64,000 bases of DNA from assembly GCF_016924665.1 (NCBI RefSeq), contig NZ_JAFFJT010000016.1, positions 367,649-431,648 of the forward strand, read 5' to 3'. A program made the translations under genes and the position numbers. How positions within the stretch are numbered: position 1 is the stretch's first letter; the number at the start of each line of letters is the position of its first letter. This DNA comes from Nocardioides sp. SYSU D00038. GTDB lineage: Bacteria > Actinomycetota > Actinomycetes > Propionibacteriales > Nocardioidaceae. The notes below the pieces were generated by a model. The model made no database searches. It saw nothing but the letters and a program-made list of their open reading frames with translations, and had not been told where the DNA came from. This document shows, piece after piece, positions 53,082 through 61,058 of this stretch.

Positions 53082-54211
53082 CCCCGTCGCCCGGCCCGGC
53101 CCCACCAGTCGAGCCGGGCGAACCGCTCCCCGATCAACAGGTGGGTGGCGGGGTCGGGGTGGAGGTTGTCGGGCAGCGGCAGCCGGCCGGTGTCGCCCTC
53201 GCCGTAGAGCTCCCGGCCGTCGAGGTAGGAGAGGTGGGGGTCGTCGCGCTCGGCGACGACGCCCGCCAGCACCTCGCGGATCGCGGTGAGGGTCAGCCGG
53301 CCCTGGGCGACCTCGGCCGGGTCGCCGGCCGCGACGAACGCGAGCCGCCCGTCGCCGAGCGCCTCGAGGTCGGGCGCCGTCGGCCCCGGCACGTCCTCGT
53401 GCACGGGGCACAGGATCGGCGAGACCAGCAGCAGCGGGGTCTCGGGGTGGCCGTCGCGGATCGTGTCGAGGAACCCGTGCACGGCCGGCCGGAGGGCGCG
53501 CCGCCGCATCAGGTCCTGGTTGACGACGTTGATCCCGAGCTTGAGGCTGATCAGGTCGGCGGGCTGGTCGCGGATGGTGCGGGCCACGAACGGGTCGAGC
53601 AGCGCGCTGCCGCCGAGGCCGAGGTTGACCAGGGCGACGTCGGCGAGCCGGGCCGCGACGGCCGGCCAGGTGCCGGTGGGGCGGGTCGCGGCCGAGCCGT
53701 GGCTGATCGAGCTGCCGTGGTGGAGCCAGACCGGGCGCTCGTCGGTCACCGGTCGCACCGCGCCGTCGGCGCGCAGGTCGACCAGGACCGTCTGCTCGTC
53801 GTGAGGCAGCCAGACCTCGACGGTGCGCGAGCCCGCCGGCACCGTGAACGCCAGCGTCGTCGGCTCGCCCGGCTCGAGGGTGCCCTCGCCGGTCATCATG
53901 TCGACGTGGAGGATGTTGCCCCCCTCCGCGTGCAGCTGGCCGACCACCACGCCGTCGGCCACCACGTCGTAGCTGCCGTCGGGCGGCACCGGGGCGCCGG
54001 CGTAGCGGCGCTTGGTCGCGAGCACGTCGAGCTCGAACGACGTCGCGTCGGTGTGCATCGCGACCCGCACCCCCGACGGCTGCGCCTCGACCAGGTGGAG
54101 CTGGGGGTCGTGGGTCTGGGCGCGGGCCCACGCGGGCAGCCGGTGCGGCCGGAGGCCGTGCTCGGTGCGCTCGAGCTCGAGGGCACCCCGGACCAGGTCG
54201 GCGTCGAACAT
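53078..54211 (-). CDS. SGNH/GDSL hydrolase
   Basis: 377 residues from ATG 54211 (AGGAGCAGCG upstream). A beta-rich N-terminal domain (~1-165) precedes an SGNH esterase: block I 'WLHHGSSISHGSAA' (nucleophile Ser), block II Gly in 'VNLGLGGSALLDP', block III Asn in 'LKLGINVVNQ' and block V 'DNLHPD' (Asp, His). No signal peptide. It is downstream of and co-directional with the TetR gene (26-bp gap), so probably under the same control; converges with the oxidoreductase gene with a 4-bp overlap. Confidence 0.87.
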   Translation of the reverse strand: MFDADLVRGALELERTEHGLRPHRLPAWARAQTHDPQLHLVEAQPSGVRVAMHTDATSFELDVLATKRRYAGAPVPPDGSYDVVADGVVVGQLHAEGGNILHVDMMTGEGTLEPGEPTTLAFTVPAGSRTVEVWLPHDEQTVLVDLRADGAVRPVTDERPVWLHHGSSISHGSAATRPTGTWPAVAARLADVALVNLGLGGSALLDPFVARTIRDQPADLISLKLGINVVNQDLMRRRALRPAVHGFLDTIRDGHPETPLLLVSPILCPVHEDVPGPTAPDLEALGDGRLAFVAAGDPAEVAQGRLTLTAIREVLAGVVAERDDPHLSYLDGRELYGEGDTGRLPLPDNLHPDPATHLLIGERFARLDWWGRAGRRG

Positions 54212-54237
54212 CGCTGCTCCTGTCGTGGGAGGTGGGG

Positions 54238-54813
54238 TCAGGCGCGCGCGGCGAGGAGCCCCTCGACGCCGTCGAGGAAGGTCCGGGCGACCTCGTCGGG
54301 GTCGGCGAGGCAGCCGGCGGCCATCGCGCCGTCGCGCAGCAGCACGAAGAGCTCGGCGGCGTGCGCCGGTGGCCGGTCGGGCAGGCGCTCGACGAGCGTG
54401 GTGACCGTGTCGAGGAACCACTGCCGGTGGTCGCGCACCGCGCGGCGCACGGGATGGTCGGCGTCGGGGTACTCGGCGGCAGCGTTGAGGAACGCGCAAC
54501 CACGGAAGACCGGGTTGCGGATCTGCGCCGCGACGGCCGCGGCGACCGAGCGCACGGCGTCCTCCGGCGACTGGTCGTCGGCGATCAGCGCCGCGACCTG
54601 CTGGCGCTCGGCCAGGCTCGCGCTGTCGAGGTAGGCCACCACCAGATCCTCCTTGCTGGGGAAGTGGCGGTAGAGCGTGGAGCGGGTGACCTCCGCGGTC
54701 GCCACGATCTCCTCGATACCGACCGAGTGGATCCCCTTGGCGTAGAAGATGCCGCTGGCGATCCGGAGCAGGCGGTCCCGGGCCTCGGAGGTACGACGGG
54801 TCGGGGTCGGCAC
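54238..54813 (-). CDS. TetR family repressor
   Basis: 191 residues from GTG 54813, 6 nt after TAGACT. Helix-turn-helix: 'RDRLLRIASGIFYAKGIHSVGIEEIVATAEVTRSTLYRHFPSKEDLVVAYLD'. The C-terminal domain resembles TetR_C of actinobacterial AcrR-like proteins ('FRGCAFLNAAAEYPDADHPVRRAVRDHRQWF'). The operator AGAACGATCGGTAG sits directly before its -10 and also in the promoter at 50904-50959, so it probably controls itself, the SGNH hydrolase and the DUF308-oxidoreductase operon. Confidence 0.9.
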   Translation of the reverse strand: MPTPTRRTSEARDRLLRIASGIFYAKGIHSVGIEEIVATAEVTRSTLYRHFPSKEDLVVAYLDSASLAERQQVAALIADDQSPEDAVRSVAAAVAAQIRNPVFRGCAFLNAAAEYPDADHPVRRAVRDHRQWFLDTVTTLVERLPDRPPAHAAELFVLLRDGAMAAGCLADPDEVARTFLDGVEGLLAARA

Positions 54814-54819
54814 CCACCC

Positions 54820-54845
54820 AGTCTACCGGATAGAACGATCGGTAG
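54820..54845 (-). promoter_or_regulatory. Autoregulatory promoter of the TetR gene
   Basis: -10 TAGACT (54820-54825) lies 6 nt before GTG 54813. AGAACGATCGGTAG (54832-54845) is immediately upstream; CTACCG and CGGTAG (54823-54845) also form an inverted pair. Matches both sites at 50904-50959. Confidence 0.7.
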
Positions 54846-54859
54846 CGGTTGGCCGCCGA

Positions 54860-54890
54860 GTCGTTGTTACTCGTGACGAGTAACGACGGC
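54860..54890 (-). terminator. Hairpin after the alditol oxidase gene
   Basis: GTTACTCG (54866-54873), loop TGA, CGAGTAAC (54877-54884). Pairing continues outward with G-U wobbles to about 14 bp. It lies 15 bp beyond the stop of the minus-strand oxidase gene and upstream of the TetR promoter. Confidence 0.65.
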
Positions 54891-54904
54891 TCAGCGGACT
54901 TGGG

Positions 54905-56149
54905 TCAGCCGGCGGGCAGGTCGAGGTGGCGGGCCAGGAAGGCGTTGCGGAACCGACCGTCGGGGTCGAGGCGCTCGGCCAGCGTGCGGAAGTCGTCGAA
55001 GCGGGGGTAGAGCGGCCGGAGGTCGGCGGCGCCGGCGAGGAAGACCTTGCCCCAGTGGGGGCGGGCGCCGAGCGGGAGCAGCGCCGCCTCGACCGGTGCG
55101 AGCGCCGCCCGCACGGCGGGCACGTCGCGCACCCAGGTGAAGTGCAGCCCCACGACGTCGGTGCCGTAGGCGCCGCTGAGCCAGAGGTCGTCGGCGGCGA
55201 CGGTGCGCACCTCGGCGACCTGGAGCAGTGGCGCGAAGCCGGGCGCAAGCCGCCGCAGGTGGTCGATGGCCTCGAGGGCGCGAGCGCGCGGCACGAGGTA
55301 CTCGCTCTGCAGCTCCTCGCCCCGGCTCGGGGTGAACGCGGTCCGGAAGTGAGGGAGGCGCTCGTGCCACGGCCCGGGTACGCCGCGCTGCTCGGTCACC
55401 GCGTCGGTGTCGGCACCGGCCAGCATGTGCAGGGTGGCGTCCGCGGGGGCGGCGCCGAGCAGGGCCGCCGGCGGCTCGGTGCCGCGGCTCTTGAGCCAGA
55501 CCTGGGCGACCCGGCCGCTCGCCCAGTCGGTGAACAGGCTGACGCTGTAGGCGCTGGAGGTCACCGCGTCGAGCTCGGCGAGGGCGACGTCCCAGGGCAG
55601 GTCGGTGTAGAGGTCCTGGCGGACGTCGTAGGTCGGCACCACGTCGAGGAGCAGGTGGGTGGTGACGCCGAGTGCCCCGAGCGAGACCACGTGCCCGGCG
55701 AAGTCGGGGTCGTCGCGGCCGACCCGGCGCAGCGTGCCGGAGGCGTCGACCAGCTCGACGCCGGCCACCGCGGCGGCGAGCGAGCCGGTGGTGTCGCCGG
55801 AGCCGTGGGTGCCGGTGGCGACCGCGCCCGCGACCGAGATGTGGGGCAGCGACGCCATCGTCGCGAGTGCCCAGCCCTCGGCGTGGAGCAGCTCGGCGAG
55901 CCGGCCGTAGGTCAACCCGCCCGAGACCCGCACCACCTGCCGGTCGACATCGACCTCGACCACCTCGGGCAGCGCCGCGGTCGAGACGAGGTCGCCGTCG
56001 GTGTCGGCGGCGTCGGTGAACGAGTGCCGCGAGCCGAGGGCGTGCACGCGGCGGGAGCCGGCCACCACGTCCTGCAGCTCGGCGAGCGTCGCGGGGTGGT
56101 GCACCCGCGCCGCGGCGTAGGTGTGGTTGCCGGACCAGTTCGTCAGCAT
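54905..56149 (-). CDS. Alditol/aldonolactone oxidase, AldO-like
   Basis: 414 residues from ATG 56149 (AGGATGG upstream), the length of Streptomyces alditol oxidase. VAO-fold FAD domain: 'NWSGNHTYAAARVHHPATLAELQDVV', 'VHALGSRHSFTDAADT' (H42, the position of the covalent FAD histidine in AldO), 'SLPHISVAGAVATGTHGSG'. The C-terminal substrate domain (ALO) has 'EYLVPRARALEAIDHLRRL', 'RPHWGKVF' and 'DPDGRFRNAFL'. Such oxidases convert xylitol or sorbitol to aldoses with H2O2 release, or act on lactones. No signal peptide. Confidence 0.88.
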   Translation of the reverse strand: MLTNWSGNHTYAAARVHHPATLAELQDVVAGSRRVHALGSRHSFTDAADTDGDLVSTAALPEVVEVDVDRQVVRVSGGLTYGRLAELLHAEGWALATMASLPHISVAGAVATGTHGSGDTTGSLAAAVAGVELVDASGTLRRVGRDDPDFAGHVVSLGALGVTTHLLLDVVPTYDVRQDLYTDLPWDVALAELDAVTSSAYSVSLFTDWASGRVAQVWLKSRGTEPPAALLGAAPADATLHMLAGADTDAVTEQRGVPGPWHERLPHFRTAFTPSRGEELQSEYLVPRARALEAIDHLRRLAPGFAPLLQVAEVRTVAADDLWLSGAYGTDVVGLHFTWVRDVPAVRAALAPVEAALLPLGARPHWGKVFLAGAADLRPLYPRFDDFRTLAERLDPDGRFRNAFLARHLDLPAG

Positions 56150-56296
56150 CCGGCCATCCTCGCTCAGGGCACCACGCCCCGGACGTGCGTGTCGCCGGCT
56201 GGGTGGGTGCGGCCTGCGTGAGTCCGTCCCTGCCCGGTCGGCGACGTACCTCAGGTTCCCGGTCGCGGCGGAGTTCATCCCGGTCCCGGAGAAATC

Positions 56297-56310
56297 CACC
56301 CGAACGGGTG
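56297..56310 (-). terminator. Small hairpin after the 13E12 remnant
   Basis: CACCCGAACGGGTG is a 6-bp perfect stem with a 2-bp centre, 27 bp beyond the minus-strand stop at 56337 and followed on that strand by GATTTCT. Confidence 0.5.
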
Positions 56311-56336
56311 AGGTGACCGCGTCACGTCGGGATGCT

Positions 56337-56816
56337 TCAGCCGTGCAGTCGTCGCCGGACCACGGTCTCGGCCTCCACCAGGACCTGCCCGGGGGTCTCG
56401 AACGGCAGCGCGTCGACGACCCGGCGGTCGACCTCGGCCGCCCCCTCGGCGTCGAGGCCGCGGGAGACGGTGGCGACCTTGCGGGCGAGCCACAGCGCGC
56501 AGGAGAGCTCGCGCACCCGGTCCCAGGTGCGCGGCAGCCGGTGCCGCAGGTCGAGCAGGTCGGACAGGAACGCCTCGAGCTCGAGCGGGTGGGTCTGCCG
56601 GGCCAGGGCCAGCTGAGCCAGGCAGTGCTCGGCCACCGCCGGGGTACCGGGCCCGCCGAGGGCGAGCCCGTCGTCGCTGGCGTGGAGGTCGGCCCAGTGG
56701 AGCACCACCTCGGCGTCCTCGACCTCCGCCGCCCGTCGGCAGCGCAGCACGCTCCCGGCCCGGGAGAGGGTGGCCTGCGGGTCCAGGGCGGAGATCTCGC
56801 TCAGCAGCGCCGTCAT
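56337..56816 (-). pseudogene. DUF222/13E12-family protein, N-terminal part only
   Basis: 159 residues. The sequence follows the N-terminus of DUF222-HNH (13E12 repeat) proteins: 'SVLRCRRAAEVEDAEVVLHWADLHASDD', 'GGPGTPAVAEHCLAQLALAR' and 'LDLRHRLPRTWDRVRELSCALWLARKVATVSRGL'. Full-length members are usually 400 residues or more and end in an HNH nuclease domain, which is absent. The gene stops after 'VVRRRLHG'. I infer a 3' truncation, though a short protein could still be expressed. A perfect SOS box precedes it, as is common in this family. Confidence 0.72.
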
Positions 56817-56830
56817 GGGTGGCAGCGTAG

Positions 56831-56846
56831 TCGAACACGCGTTCGA
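56831..56846 (-). promoter_or_regulatory. LexA (SOS) box
   Basis: TCGAACACGCGTTCGA matches the actinobacterial SOS box TCGAAC-N4-GTTCGA exactly. It lies 15 bp upstream of the DUF222 start at 56816. LexA repression relieved by DNA damage is expected. Confidence 0.85.
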
Positions 56847-56871
56847 AGACGAGGGACACGCGGCCGGTGGC

Positions 56872-56938
56872 GCGGTAGTCCGTGACGTTTCGGCCCCGGA
56901 TCGGCCCGCGAAGGGGCGCGAACGTCACGGACTACCGC
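56872..56938. repeat. Palindromic repeat, copy 3 of 3
   Basis: GCGGTAGTCCGTGACGTT (56872-56889) and AACGTCACGGACTACCGC (56921-56938) are perfect 18-bp arms; inner TCGGCCCC and GGGGCGCG pair partly. Lies between the SOS-controlled remnant and the end of the CDF gene. Confidence 0.88.
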
Positions 56939-56950
56939 CGGCGGGGCGCC

Positions 56951-57868
56951 TCACCAGGTGGTGTCGTGGCACTCCCGGCTGGCGGCGACCGCCTCGACCT
57001 GGAGGGTGGCGTGCTCGACGTGGTGGTCCTCGCGGAGCACCCGCTGGGCGCCGGCGAGCACGGCCTGGGCGTCGGCGCCGGGCGCCAGCACCAGGTGGGC
57101 GGTGGCGACGGTCATGCCGGAGGTGAGCGTCCAGGCGTGGAGGTCGTGCACGTCGGCGACGCCGCGCACGGCGTCGAGGTCGCGGACGACCGCGTCGAGG
57201 TCCATCCCCGGCGGCACGTGCTGGGCCAGCACCGAGAGCACCTCGCGGCCCAGCACCACGGCCCGCACGGCCACGAAGGCGCCGATCGCGAGCGCCACCG
57301 CGGTGTCCCACCAGCCGTCGCCCGTGACCGCGACCAGCACCCCCGCGGCCAGCACGCCCACGCTGCCGGCGGCGTCGGAGACCACCTCGTAGTAGGCGCC
57401 CTTGACCGCCAGCGACTCGCCCGCCCCGCTGCGCAGCAGCAGCATCGAGACCGCGTTGACGGCCAGGCCGAGTGCGCCCACGACCAGCATCGGCGTGGTC
57501 GCGACGTCGACCGGTGCCCCGGCCCGCGAGACCGCCTCGACCACGACGTACGCCGACACCCCGAGCATCAGCAGCACCGTGAAGCCGGAGGCGAAGATCT
57601 CGGCGCGGTAGGAGCCGTAGGTGCGCCGCCCGGTGGGGTCGGGGCGGGTCGCGATCCGGGTGGCGGCCAGCGCGGCGCCGAGGGCGACCACGTCGGCGGC
57701 CATGTGGCCGGCGTCGGAGACCAGCGCCAGCGACCCGGAGACCAGCCCGGCGACCAGCTCGACGACCAGGAACGCCGCCACCAGCGCGAAGGTCGCCGCC
57801 AGCCGCCAGCGGTGACGTCCGGTGGCCGACCCGGTCTGGTGGTGGCCGTGGTGGTGACCGTGCCCCAT
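56951..57868 (-). CDS. Cation diffusion facilitator (CzcD/ZitB type) metal exporter
   Basis: 305 residues from ATG 57868. A His-rich start (MGHGHHHGHH) is followed by six membrane segments. The metal sites 'SLALVSDAGHMAADV' (HxxxD in helix 2) and 'EVVSDAAGSVGVL' (DxxxD variant in helix 5) fit zinc or cobalt export by proton antiport. The C-terminal cytosolic domain has 'VADVHDLHAWTLTSGMTVATAHLVL' and ends His-rich ('DHHVEHATLQVE'). The start overlaps the ArsR stop by 1 bp, so both are co-transcribed. Confidence 0.92.
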   Translation of the reverse strand: MGHGHHHGHHQTGSATGRHRWRLAATFALVAAFLVVELVAGLVSGSLALVSDAGHMAADVVALGAALAATRIATRPDPTGRRTYGSYRAEIFASGFTVLLMLGVSAYVVVEAVSRAGAPVDVATTPMLVVGALGLAVNAVSMLLLRSGAGESLAVKGAYYEVVSDAAGSVGVLAAGVLVAVTGDGWWDTAVALAIGAFVAVRAVVLGREVLSVLAQHVPPGMDLDAVVRDLDAVRGVADVHDLHAWTLTSGMTVATAHLVLAPGADAQAVLAGAQRVLREDHHVEHATLQVEAVAASRECHDTTW

Positions 57869-58254
57869 CAGCGCGCCCTCGGCGAGGGGGCGGGCGTCAG
57901 CGGCACGGGGTCGCCGGTGGCGGCGAGCACGCCCTCGGCGGCCCGGAACAGCGCGTCGACCGGCACGCCGGGCACCAGCGAGAAGACCGAGGCCCGGCCC
58001 CGCGGCGTCGACTCGACCAGCCCGCACTCGCGCAGCACGGCCAGGTGCTTCGACACCGTCGACTGCGCCAGGCCGAGGTGCGCGACCAGGTCGACGACCC
58101 GGTGGGGCCCGAGCGCGAGGTGGCGCAGGATCACCAGTCGCGAGGGGTCGCCCAGCGCCCGGAACAGGTACGCCGCGACGGCGAGCGCCGCGAGGTCCTC
58201 CTCGGTGTCCTCGACCGGGGTCGGCACCGTCGGTGCGCCTGTCAGCATCGCCAC
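57868..58254 (-). CDS. ArsR/SmtB family metal-responsive repressor
   Basis: 128 residues from GTG 58254 (or ATG 58248). Winged helix: 'LFRALGDPSRLVILRHLALGPHRVVDLVAHLGLAQSTVSKHLAVLRECGLVESTPRGRASVFSL'. The CzrA-type helix 5 metal site is not clearly visible, but the C-terminus is short. TAGCAT lies 6 nt before GTG, indicating a leaderless message, and an inverted repeat overlaps it. It precedes the CDF exporter, consistent with derepression by zinc or cobalt. Confidence 0.88.
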   Translation of the reverse strand: MAMLTGAPTVPTPVEDTEEDLAALAVAAYLFRALGDPSRLVILRHLALGPHRVVDLVAHLGLAQSTVSKHLAVLRECGLVESTPRGRASVFSLVPGVPVDALFRAAEGVLAATGDPVPLTPAPSPRAR

Positions 58255-58265
58255 CTGACGATGCT
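58244..58265 (-). promoter_or_regulatory. ArsR-type operator over the start codon
   Basis: AGCATCG (58244-58250), 8 bp, CGATGCT (58259-58265): a perfect inverted repeat covering the -10 (TAGCAT on the minus strand) and the first codons of the ArsR gene. Confidence 0.6.
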
Positions 58266-58317
58266 ATCGACTCCCGGCGTCACCGGCCAGTCGACGCGAT
58301 CGGCGTAGGGTCCCGGC

Positions 58318-58935
58318 ATGGGGTGGTGGGAGCAGCGGGTGGTGCCGCGGCTGACCGACGCGTCGCTGTCGCAGCCGCCCGTCGACCGGCTCCGGGCCGA
58401 GGCCTGCCGCGGCCTGGCCGGACGCGTGGTCGAGATCGGCTTCGGCAGCGGGCTCAACCTGCCCCACCTGCCGACCGGGGTGACCGGCGTCGACGCGGTG
58501 GAGCCGCTCGACCTGGGGTGGGAGCGCTCGGCCGGCCGCCGGGCGGCGTACGACGTGCCGGTGCGCCGGGTCGGCCTCGACGGCCAGGCCCTCGCCGCCC
58601 CCGACGACTCCTACGACGCCGCGCTGTGCACCTTCACGCTCTGCACGGTCGCCGACCCCGGGCGGGCGCTCGCCGAGCTGCGCCGGGTGCTGGTGCCGGG
58701 CGGGCGGCTGCACCTGCTCGAGCACGGCCTCGGCCCGACCCCTCGGGTACGCCGCTGGCAGCGCCGCCTCGACCCGCTGCAACGGCGGGTGGCCGGCGGC
58801 TGCCACCTCAGCCGCGACCCGCTGGCCCTCGCCGCCGGTGCCGGGTTCACCGTCGAGGCGGTCGACCAGGGCTACCTCGCACCGGGGCCCGGCAAGCCCT
58901 GGGCCTGGGTGACCCGGGCCGTCGTCCGCGGCTGA
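58318..58935 (+). CDS. Class I SAM-dependent methyltransferase
   Basis: 205 residues; the ATG lies 6 nt after TAGGGT (leaderless). Motif I 'VVEIGFGSGLNLPHLP', then 'GVDAVEPLDLGW', 'LAAPDDSYDAALCTFTLCTVADPGRALAELRRVLVPGGRLHLLEHGL' and 'RRWQRRLDPLQRRVAGGCHLSRDP'. This pattern matches the METTL7/UbiE-like group that methylates lipids, thiols or small molecules. Substrate unknown. Confidence 0.9.
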   Translation: MGWWEQRVVPRLTDASLSQPPVDRLRAEACRGLAGRVVEIGFGSGLNLPHLPTGVTGVDAVEPLDLGWERSAGRRAAYDVPVRRVGLDGQALAAPDDSYDAALCTFTLCTVADPGRALAELRRVLVPGGRLHLLEHGLGPTPRVRRWQRRLDPLQRRVAGGCHLSRDPLALAAGAGFTVEAVDQGYLAPGPGKPWAWVTRAVVRG

Positions 58936-58940
58936 CTCAG

Positions 58941-58976
58941 CTCGCGGATCAGCCCGCGGATCAGCCCGTGGTTCAG
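58941..58976. repeat. 12-bp tandem repeat at a gene end
   Basis: CTCGCGGATCAG, CCCGCGGATCAG and CCCGTGGTTCAG are consecutive; the last contains the stop (58973-58975) of the minus-strand gene. Similar in style to the tandem repeat over the stop at 40002. Confidence 0.75.
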
Positions 58977-59401
58977 CCCGCCGCCCCCGGCCCCGCCTCG
59001 TGGTGGGGTGCGCCGTGGGTGCGCCGCTCGGCCTTCATCTCGGCCTCGTAGAGGTGACGCCGGCCCCCGGCGAGCCGGTCGCGCGCCTCGCGCTCGAGCT
59101 CGCGGAACGCCGACCAGTAGTTGTCGTCGTAGTCCTCGACCAGCTGGAAGGTCCAGCGGTCGGCGATCACGTTGCGGCCCACGAGCTCGGTGGCGAGCCG
59201 GTCAGCGAGCTCGGGGTGGCCGGCCTCGCGGAACAGGTCGACTGCCTCGCCGAGCAGCAGGTCGCTGCGGCCGGTCGTGCGGTGGAAGGCGTAGAGGTGG
59301 CCGCGAGCGTGCTCGGTGGCCTCCAGGGCCTCCCCGAGCTTGCCCAGCGCCTCGACGGTGGCGTCGTCGAGGCCGTCGGGCCGGCTGTGGTCGTCGACCA
59401 T
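58973..59401 (-). CDS. Conserved hypothetical protein, 142 aa
   Basis: ATG 59401. Acidic helical protein: 'DDATVEALGKLGEALEATEHARGHLYAFHRTTGRSDLLLGEAVDLFREAGHPELADRLATELVGRNVIADRWTFQLVEDYDDNYW' then 'LEREARDRLAGGRRHLYEAEMKAERRTHG'. The pattern of regularly spaced Glu and His ('EHARGHLYAFH') suggests a helical bundle. No known family recalled with certainty. Downstream of the SAP/Rho-like gene on the same strand (8-bp gap). Confidence 0.75.
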   Translation of the reverse strand: MVDDHSRPDGLDDATVEALGKLGEALEATEHARGHLYAFHRTTGRSDLLLGEAVDLFREAGHPELADRLATELVGRNVIADRWTFQLVEDYDDNYWSAFRELEREARDRLAGGRRHLYEAEMKAERRTHGAPHHEAGPGAAG

Positions 59402-59409
59402 CCGCGGCC

Positions 59410-59682
59410 CTAGTGGTCGCGCAGGGCGTCGACGAGCTCGCCCTTGCTCATCGACGACCGGCCCTCGATCTCCAGCTCGGCGGCGCGCTTGCGCAGCTCC
59501 TCGACCGTCCAGTCGTCGTACGACCCGTGGCTGCCGCCGCGGCTGCCGACCTTCGAGCGCCCCTCGGCGGCGGCGGCGTTGGCGATCCGCGCCGACTTCT
59601 CCTTGCTGTTGCCCTCGTCGCGGAGCTTCTCGTACAGCTCGTCGTCCTTGACGCTGGGCCCGGGCTTCTTGCTCGCCGGCAT
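59410..59682 (-). CDS. Small Rho-N/SAP-like nucleic-acid-binding protein
   Basis: 90 residues from ATG 59682. A basic N-terminal part ('MPASKKPGPSVKDDELYEKLRDEGNSKEKSARIANAAAAEGRSKVGSRGG') is followed by a SAP/Rho-N helix-hairpin ('YDDWTVEELRKRAAELEIEGRSSMSKGELVDALRDH'). The N-terminal part matches small actinobacterial stress proteins (DUF7218-like) that occur with Rho-N domains. It may bind DNA or RNA. Likely operon with the 142-residue gene. Confidence 0.8.
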   Translation of the reverse strand: MPASKKPGPSVKDDELYEKLRDEGNSKEKSARIANAAAAEGRSKVGSRGGSHGSYDDWTVEELRKRAAELEIEGRSSMSKGELVDALRDH

Positions 59683-59833
59683 CTCGGCTCCTTCCGTCGA
59701 CGTCCTCCCGCCCACTACCCCCCGCCCGCTCGCCCATTCCCGTACCTAGGGTCCAGCAGAATGCGAACCCGCGGGCGGGGCACCGGGTGGGTCGGCCCCG
59801 GCAGGACGACGGACGCAGAGCGGAGGAGCACGG

Positions 59834-60496
59834 GTGGACGCGGTGGAGACGGTGGTCCTGGACCTCGACGGCACCCTGGTCGACTCGGTCTACGTGCACG
59901 TCTCGGCCTGGCAGGCGGCGTTCCGCGACGTCGGCCTCACCGTGCCGGCGTTCCGGCTGCACCGGGTGATCGGCATGGGCGCCGACCGCCTGGTCGCCCA
60001 CGTGGCGGGCGAGGCCGCCGAGCACTCCCTGGGTGACGAGGTACGCCGCCGCCACGGCGAGCAGCTCGACCAGCGGTTCCACGAGATCGTGCCCACCGAG
60101 GGCGCCGTCGACCTGCTGGAGACCTGGCACGACCGGGGCGCGACGCTGGTGCTCGCCAGCTCCGCGGAGGCCGAGGTCACCGACCGGCTGCTCGACCTCC
60201 TCGACGGCCGGCGCCGCCTGCTGGAACGGGTGGTCACCGGCTCCGACGTCGACCAGAGCAAGCCGGCCGCCGACCTGGTGACCGCCGCCCTCGAGGGCAT
60301 CGACGACCCCGACCGCGCCGTGCTGCTCGGCGACACCGAGTGGGACATGCGGGCCGCCGCCCGAGCCGGCGTCCGCGGCATCGGCGTGCTGTGCGGCGGG
60401 ATCACCGAGGCCGAGCTCCGGTCCGCCGGGGCCTCGACGGTCTACGGCACCCCGGCCGACCTGGCGCGGCACCTCGCCGCGGGCGGGCCGGGCTGA
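59834..60496 (+). CDS. HAD-superfamily hydrolase (phosphoglycolate phosphatase-like)
   Basis: 220 residues from GTG 59834, with GGAGGAG upstream. Motif I DLDGTL, motif II 'LVLASSAE', motif III Lys in 'QSKPAADLV' and motif IV 'LLGDTEWDM' are complete, with a helical cap (~15-80). The family removes phosphate from small metabolites such as phosphoglycolate or sugar phosphates. Substrate unknown. Confidence 0.9.
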   Translation: MDAVETVVLDLDGTLVDSVYVHVSAWQAAFRDVGLTVPAFRLHRVIGMGADRLVAHVAGEAAEHSLGDEVRRRHGEQLDQRFHEIVPTEGAVDLLETWHDRGATLVLASSAEAEVTDRLLDLLDGRRRLLERVVTGSDVDQSKPAADLVTAALEGIDDPDRAVLLGDTEWDMRAAARAGVRGIGVLCGGITEAELRSAGASTVYGTPADLARHLAAGGPG

Positions 60497-60505
60497 GGCC
60501 GGGCC

Positions 60506-61000
60506 GTGGACCCGCACCCGGTCACCGGTCGCCGCGAGACCGAGACCGAGCGCCTCGACCGCAAGTGGGACGACCTGGTGCAGGAGCTCCGGGTGATGCA
60601 GACCGGGGCCCAACTGGTGGCCGGGATCCTGCTGACGCTGCCCTTCCAGGAGCGGTTCGAGGAGCTCGACTCCTTCCAGCACGTCGTCTACCTGTGCCTG
60701 GTCGTGCTCGCCGCACTGGTCACCGCGCTGGTGATGACCCCGGTCGCGATCCACCGCGCGCTCTCGGGACGGCAGGTCAAGCAGCAGGTCGTGGCCGCCG
60801 CCCAGCGCCTGGTCTGGGGGGTGATCACGACCATCGCGCTGCTGGTGGTGGGGATGACGGCGTTCGTCTTCGACATGGTGGTCGACCGCACCGCGGCGAT
60901 GGTCGCCGGCGGCTCGGTGGGCCTGGTGCTCGCGGTGCTCTTCGTCGCGGTGCCGGTGACGCTGCGCCGCCGGGGCGACCGCGCCGACGACGACACCTGA
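60506..61000 (+). CDS. DUF6328 family membrane protein
   Basis: 164 residues from GTG 60506, 9 bp after the HAD gene. Four membrane segments ('AQLVAGILLTLPFQERF', 'VVYLCLVVLAALVTALVMTPVAIHRAL', 'LVWGVITTIALLVVGMTAFVFDMVV', 'MVAGGSVGLVLAVLFVAVPVTLRR') and the N-terminal 'ETERLDRKWDDLVQELRVMQTG' of DUF6328 proteins. Function unknown. Confidence 0.87.
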   Translation: MDPHPVTGRRETETERLDRKWDDLVQELRVMQTGAQLVAGILLTLPFQERFEELDSFQHVVYLCLVVLAALVTALVMTPVAIHRALSGRQVKQQVVAAAQRLVWGVITTIALLVVGMTAFVFDMVVDRTAAMVAGGSVGLVLAVLFVAVPVTLRRRGDRADDDT

Positions 61001-61058
61001 CGCGTCGTACGACGGGCGCGGGTGGTTGCGCGGCCTCCCGGCCGGTTACCGCACCGGC

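Noticed and set aside
51710..54634. A 974-codon open frame over the oxidoreductase and SGNH genes
   Set aside because: It covers genes with complete catalytic motifs in other frames and is extremely Arg/Gly-rich.
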